From: an uncultured Acidobacteriaceae bacterium
Lineage (GTDB): Bacteria; Acidobacteriota; Terriglobia; Terriglobales; Acidobacteriaceae
Direction: 5' to 3'
NCBI GenBank assembly: GCA_903911925.1
Contig: CAIWFH010000169.1
Location: 1 to 64,000, forward strand
DNA length: 64,000 nt
Shown: in pieces, positions 62,509 through 64,000 of the stretch
Position numbering within the stretch: position 1 is the stretch's first letter
How the letters are laid out: the number at the start of each line of letters is the position of its first letter
Translations under genes and position numbers: made by a program
The notes under the pieces: model-generated
Databases searched by the model: none
What the model was told of the DNA's origin: nothing
The model's input: only the letters and a program-made list of their open reading frames with translations

Positions 62509-62845
62509 CATGTGTGAAGTATGCGCCAGCTACGCCTATCACTTATGGCGTGGCTCCCATCACGCTGGCGGCAAAATAGATAGGACTTTATTCATCCATG
62601 CGGAGGAGAGAACCTTCTTCCGCAGCCGCAGCGCGAAGCGAAGCAAGCGCGGTTTCCGCCGGAGTTTTGCCAGATTTCCCTTGTCGATGCGATGGGGAAT
62701 TGGGTGGCGGAGCCTGCCGGCCGCACAGTCTTTATCGGAGCCAGTTCGGGCGGCCAGGAGTCGGGAGAATTCCATGTCGTGCAATTAAGTTGCCGACGTG
62801 CATGAGGCTTCCGTGATTAAATGTGGAGGCTGAGGAGAAGCGAAC
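62509..62845. other. Intergenic region with a decayed gene end
   Basis: About 340 bases between the hydrolase-like gene and the beta-helix gene. It contains the apparent 3' end of a glycosidase gene (62665-62806) but no complete gene. Confidence 0.5.
62665..62806 (+). pseudogene. Possible GH3 C-terminal (FN3-like) fragment
   Basis: In the frame ending at TGA 62804, the translation reads QISLVDAMGNWVAEPAGRTV and FIGASSGGQESGEFHVVQL before the stop. This resembles the C-terminal fibronectin-III-like domain of GH3 beta-glucosidases, where LVDxxGxWVVEPGEFxVxVGASS is typical. The frame has a stop at 62581 and no start or catalytic part, so it would be the tail of a deleted gene. The match is from memory of the family and needs a search. 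Confidence 0.4.
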
Positions 62846-64000
62846 ATGCATAGGCGCGCAGTGATGCAGAAGCTGGCAGGTCTTGGGCTCGCAGCCGGGT
62901 ATTTCAACAACGTTAAAGCTGTCTACGCAGACGAATTGCACGCACGAGCCCTGGCGGAGGCTCAGGAGCCGCCAGAACGCGATGGAATCGACTGGCATCC
63001 GGAATTGAGCAAAAGAATTGCCTCTCTTGAAGGGCGCGGCGGGGGCACGCTGGAACTGGGCGACGGAGTCTATGAGATTTCAAGACCGCTCCGCCTGCCG
63101 GTTTCCGTAAGCCTGACGATGGCCACAAACGCGGTCATCCGGGCGCGGACCGGGTTCACAGGGGACGCAGTTCTGATCAAAGGGGGCGGGGCAAAGTCAA
63201 AATACAGCGATACGAGCGGGTGGATACGGGGCGGTGTAATCGACGGAGGTTTGCTGCCCCTCACCGGTCTGAGAGTAGAGGATGTGCAGAAGCTGGAGAT
63301 TGCCGATCTGGTGGTGACAAACGCGACATATAAGGGAATTCATCTGCTTCAAGGCGGGTATGAGAAAAACATCACCCGCGTTCGATGCGATGTTGACCTG
63401 AACGCGCGCTATGCTCCGAACAGTATCGGCATCCATTACGAGAACGGCGACAGCAAAGTGATCCTTGCGCATGTAATCGGATACGAGACCGGCGTGCGAA
63501 GCGACGACAGCAGTAACTGGTTCACGATGATTCACGTGTGGAATTACGATCCCGTGCAAGGTCCGATGGGTTATTGCTTCTATTGCAACGGAAGCAGCAA
63601 CACGTTTAACCAATGCTATGCCGACTCGCCCAGCATTGCAGGATTCTACGTGAACCAGCCTTATCAATCATTCGCACAATGCCGTGTTTATTACAGCCGC
63701 TGGGCTAAAGACAATAGCGGAACAGGCTTCTTGATCACGCCCAACGGGAGGTTTGGAAACTACTTTGGCAACGCGCTTTTCGCCGACAACGGGCACAGAC
63801 TCGCCAAAGCGTTCGATGGAGATTTGGAAGGCGCATGCATCCTGGGTACCACCGCACCCGGAGGGGTGGCGGCAGGTTTGGAAAACAGGATCCCATCGGG
63901 AGACGGGAGTGCTCCGCCTCTGAACTTTTCCGGCAGCGGTTTCCGGTTGACGCCACAGACGAAAGCGCCGTCATTGGAAGAGGGGCAGCCGGGCGAAGTC
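62846..64000 (+). CDS. Secreted right-handed beta-helix protein, cut by window edge
   Basis: The frame from ATG 62846 stays open to the window end, giving at least 385 residues. GGAG lies eight bases upstream. MHRRAVMQKLAGLGLAAGYF is a signal-like N-terminus. GGGTLELGDGVYEISRPLRLP and the strand-turn pattern NATYKGIHLLQGGYEKNITR, SIGIHYENGDSKVILAHVIG, YCFYCNGSSNTFNQCYADSP are typical of a pectate-lyase-like parallel beta-helix. Such proteins cut or bind pectin-like or other polysaccharides. It follows the hydrolase-like gene and probably belongs to the same locus. The C-terminus and any catalytic residues beyond 64000 are not visible. Confidence 0.82.
   Translation, partial: MHRRAVMQKLAGLGLAAGYFNNVKAVYADELHARALAEAQEPPERDGIDWHPELSKRIASLEGRGGGTLELGDGVYEISRPLRLPVSVSLTMATNAVIRARTGFTGDAVLIKGGGAKSKYSDTSGWIRGGVIDGGLLPLTGLRVEDVQKLEIADLVVTNATYKGIHLLQGGYEKNITRVRCDVDLNARYAPNSIGIHYENGDSKVILAHVIGYETGVRSDDSSNWFTMIHVWNYDPVQGPMGYCFYCNGSSNTFNQCYADSPSIAGFYVNQPYQSFAQCRVYYSRWAKDNSGTGFLITPNGRFGNYFGNALFADNGHRLAKAFDGDLEGACILGTTAPGGVAAGLENRIPSGDGSAPPLNFSGSGFRLTPQTKAPSLEEGQPGEV

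Overview
The window looks like a chromosomal stretch of a soil-type Acidobacteriota bacterium, probably class Terriglobia. This is an inference from gene content: a TonB-dependent receptor with a carboxypeptidase-like N-terminal domain, an anti-sigma factor carrying HEAT-type repeats, many Tat-exported sugar enzymes, an AmgK-RapZ fusion, and abundant short palindromic repeats between genes. Coding density is high, base composition is GC-rich, and genes lie on both strands in short operons. No ribosomal RNA, CRISPR array or complete prophage is visible.

Layout. 1-59 is the start of a transposase gene cut by the window edge. 237-1199 is a Tat-exported sugar isomerase-like protein. 1271-4819 (minus) is an operon: an amino-sugar kinase fused to a RapZ C-terminal domain, a MurU-like nucleotidyltransferase and a family-1 glycosyltransferase. 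4995-7153 is a two-component system. 7227-9278 holds a YVTN propeller protein, a 40-residue membrane peptide and a DsbA-like protein. 9363-12152 holds a radical SAM protein (minus) and an HD-GYP protein (plus). 12255-17256 contains two ECF sigma modules facing each other tail to tail. 17411-21055 (minus) encodes a very large secreted kelch/chitobiase-like repeat protein. 21537-23894 has an RNase H-like protein and two small unknowns. A complete 1.3-kb insertion sequence sits at 24115-25418.

25865-37797 carries a zinc-ribbon membrane protein, a GH38 alpha-mannosidase, an ABC-F ATPase, PEP carboxylase, a GH29 alpha-L-fucosidase and an orphan receiver protein. 38758-41565 is a restriction-modification island: a candidate endonuclease, Vsr and a C5 methyltransferase. 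41904-48573 has a GH1 beta-glucosidase, a six-hairpin glycosidase-like protein, an orphan contractile-tail tube protein, an aldo/keto reductase and a TM2 protein. 48794-49823 has a MacB-type ATPase and tRNA-Gly/tRNA-Cys. 50013-64000 appears to be a glycan-use region: a TPR protein, a TolB-like propeller with a CxxCH motif, an AraC regulator, a large TonB receptor, a URO-D-family protein, an unknown Tat-type hydrolase-like protein, a fragment resembling a GH3 C-terminus, and a beta-helix protein running off the end.

The most distinctive signals are at DNA level. Four families of short palindromes (REP-like) recur between genes. One copy appears to have inserted in frame inside the PEP carboxylase gene. 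At protein level the points of most interest are the AmgK-RapZ fusion operon, the orphan tail-tube gene, the restriction island and the URO-D protein inside a glycan locus.
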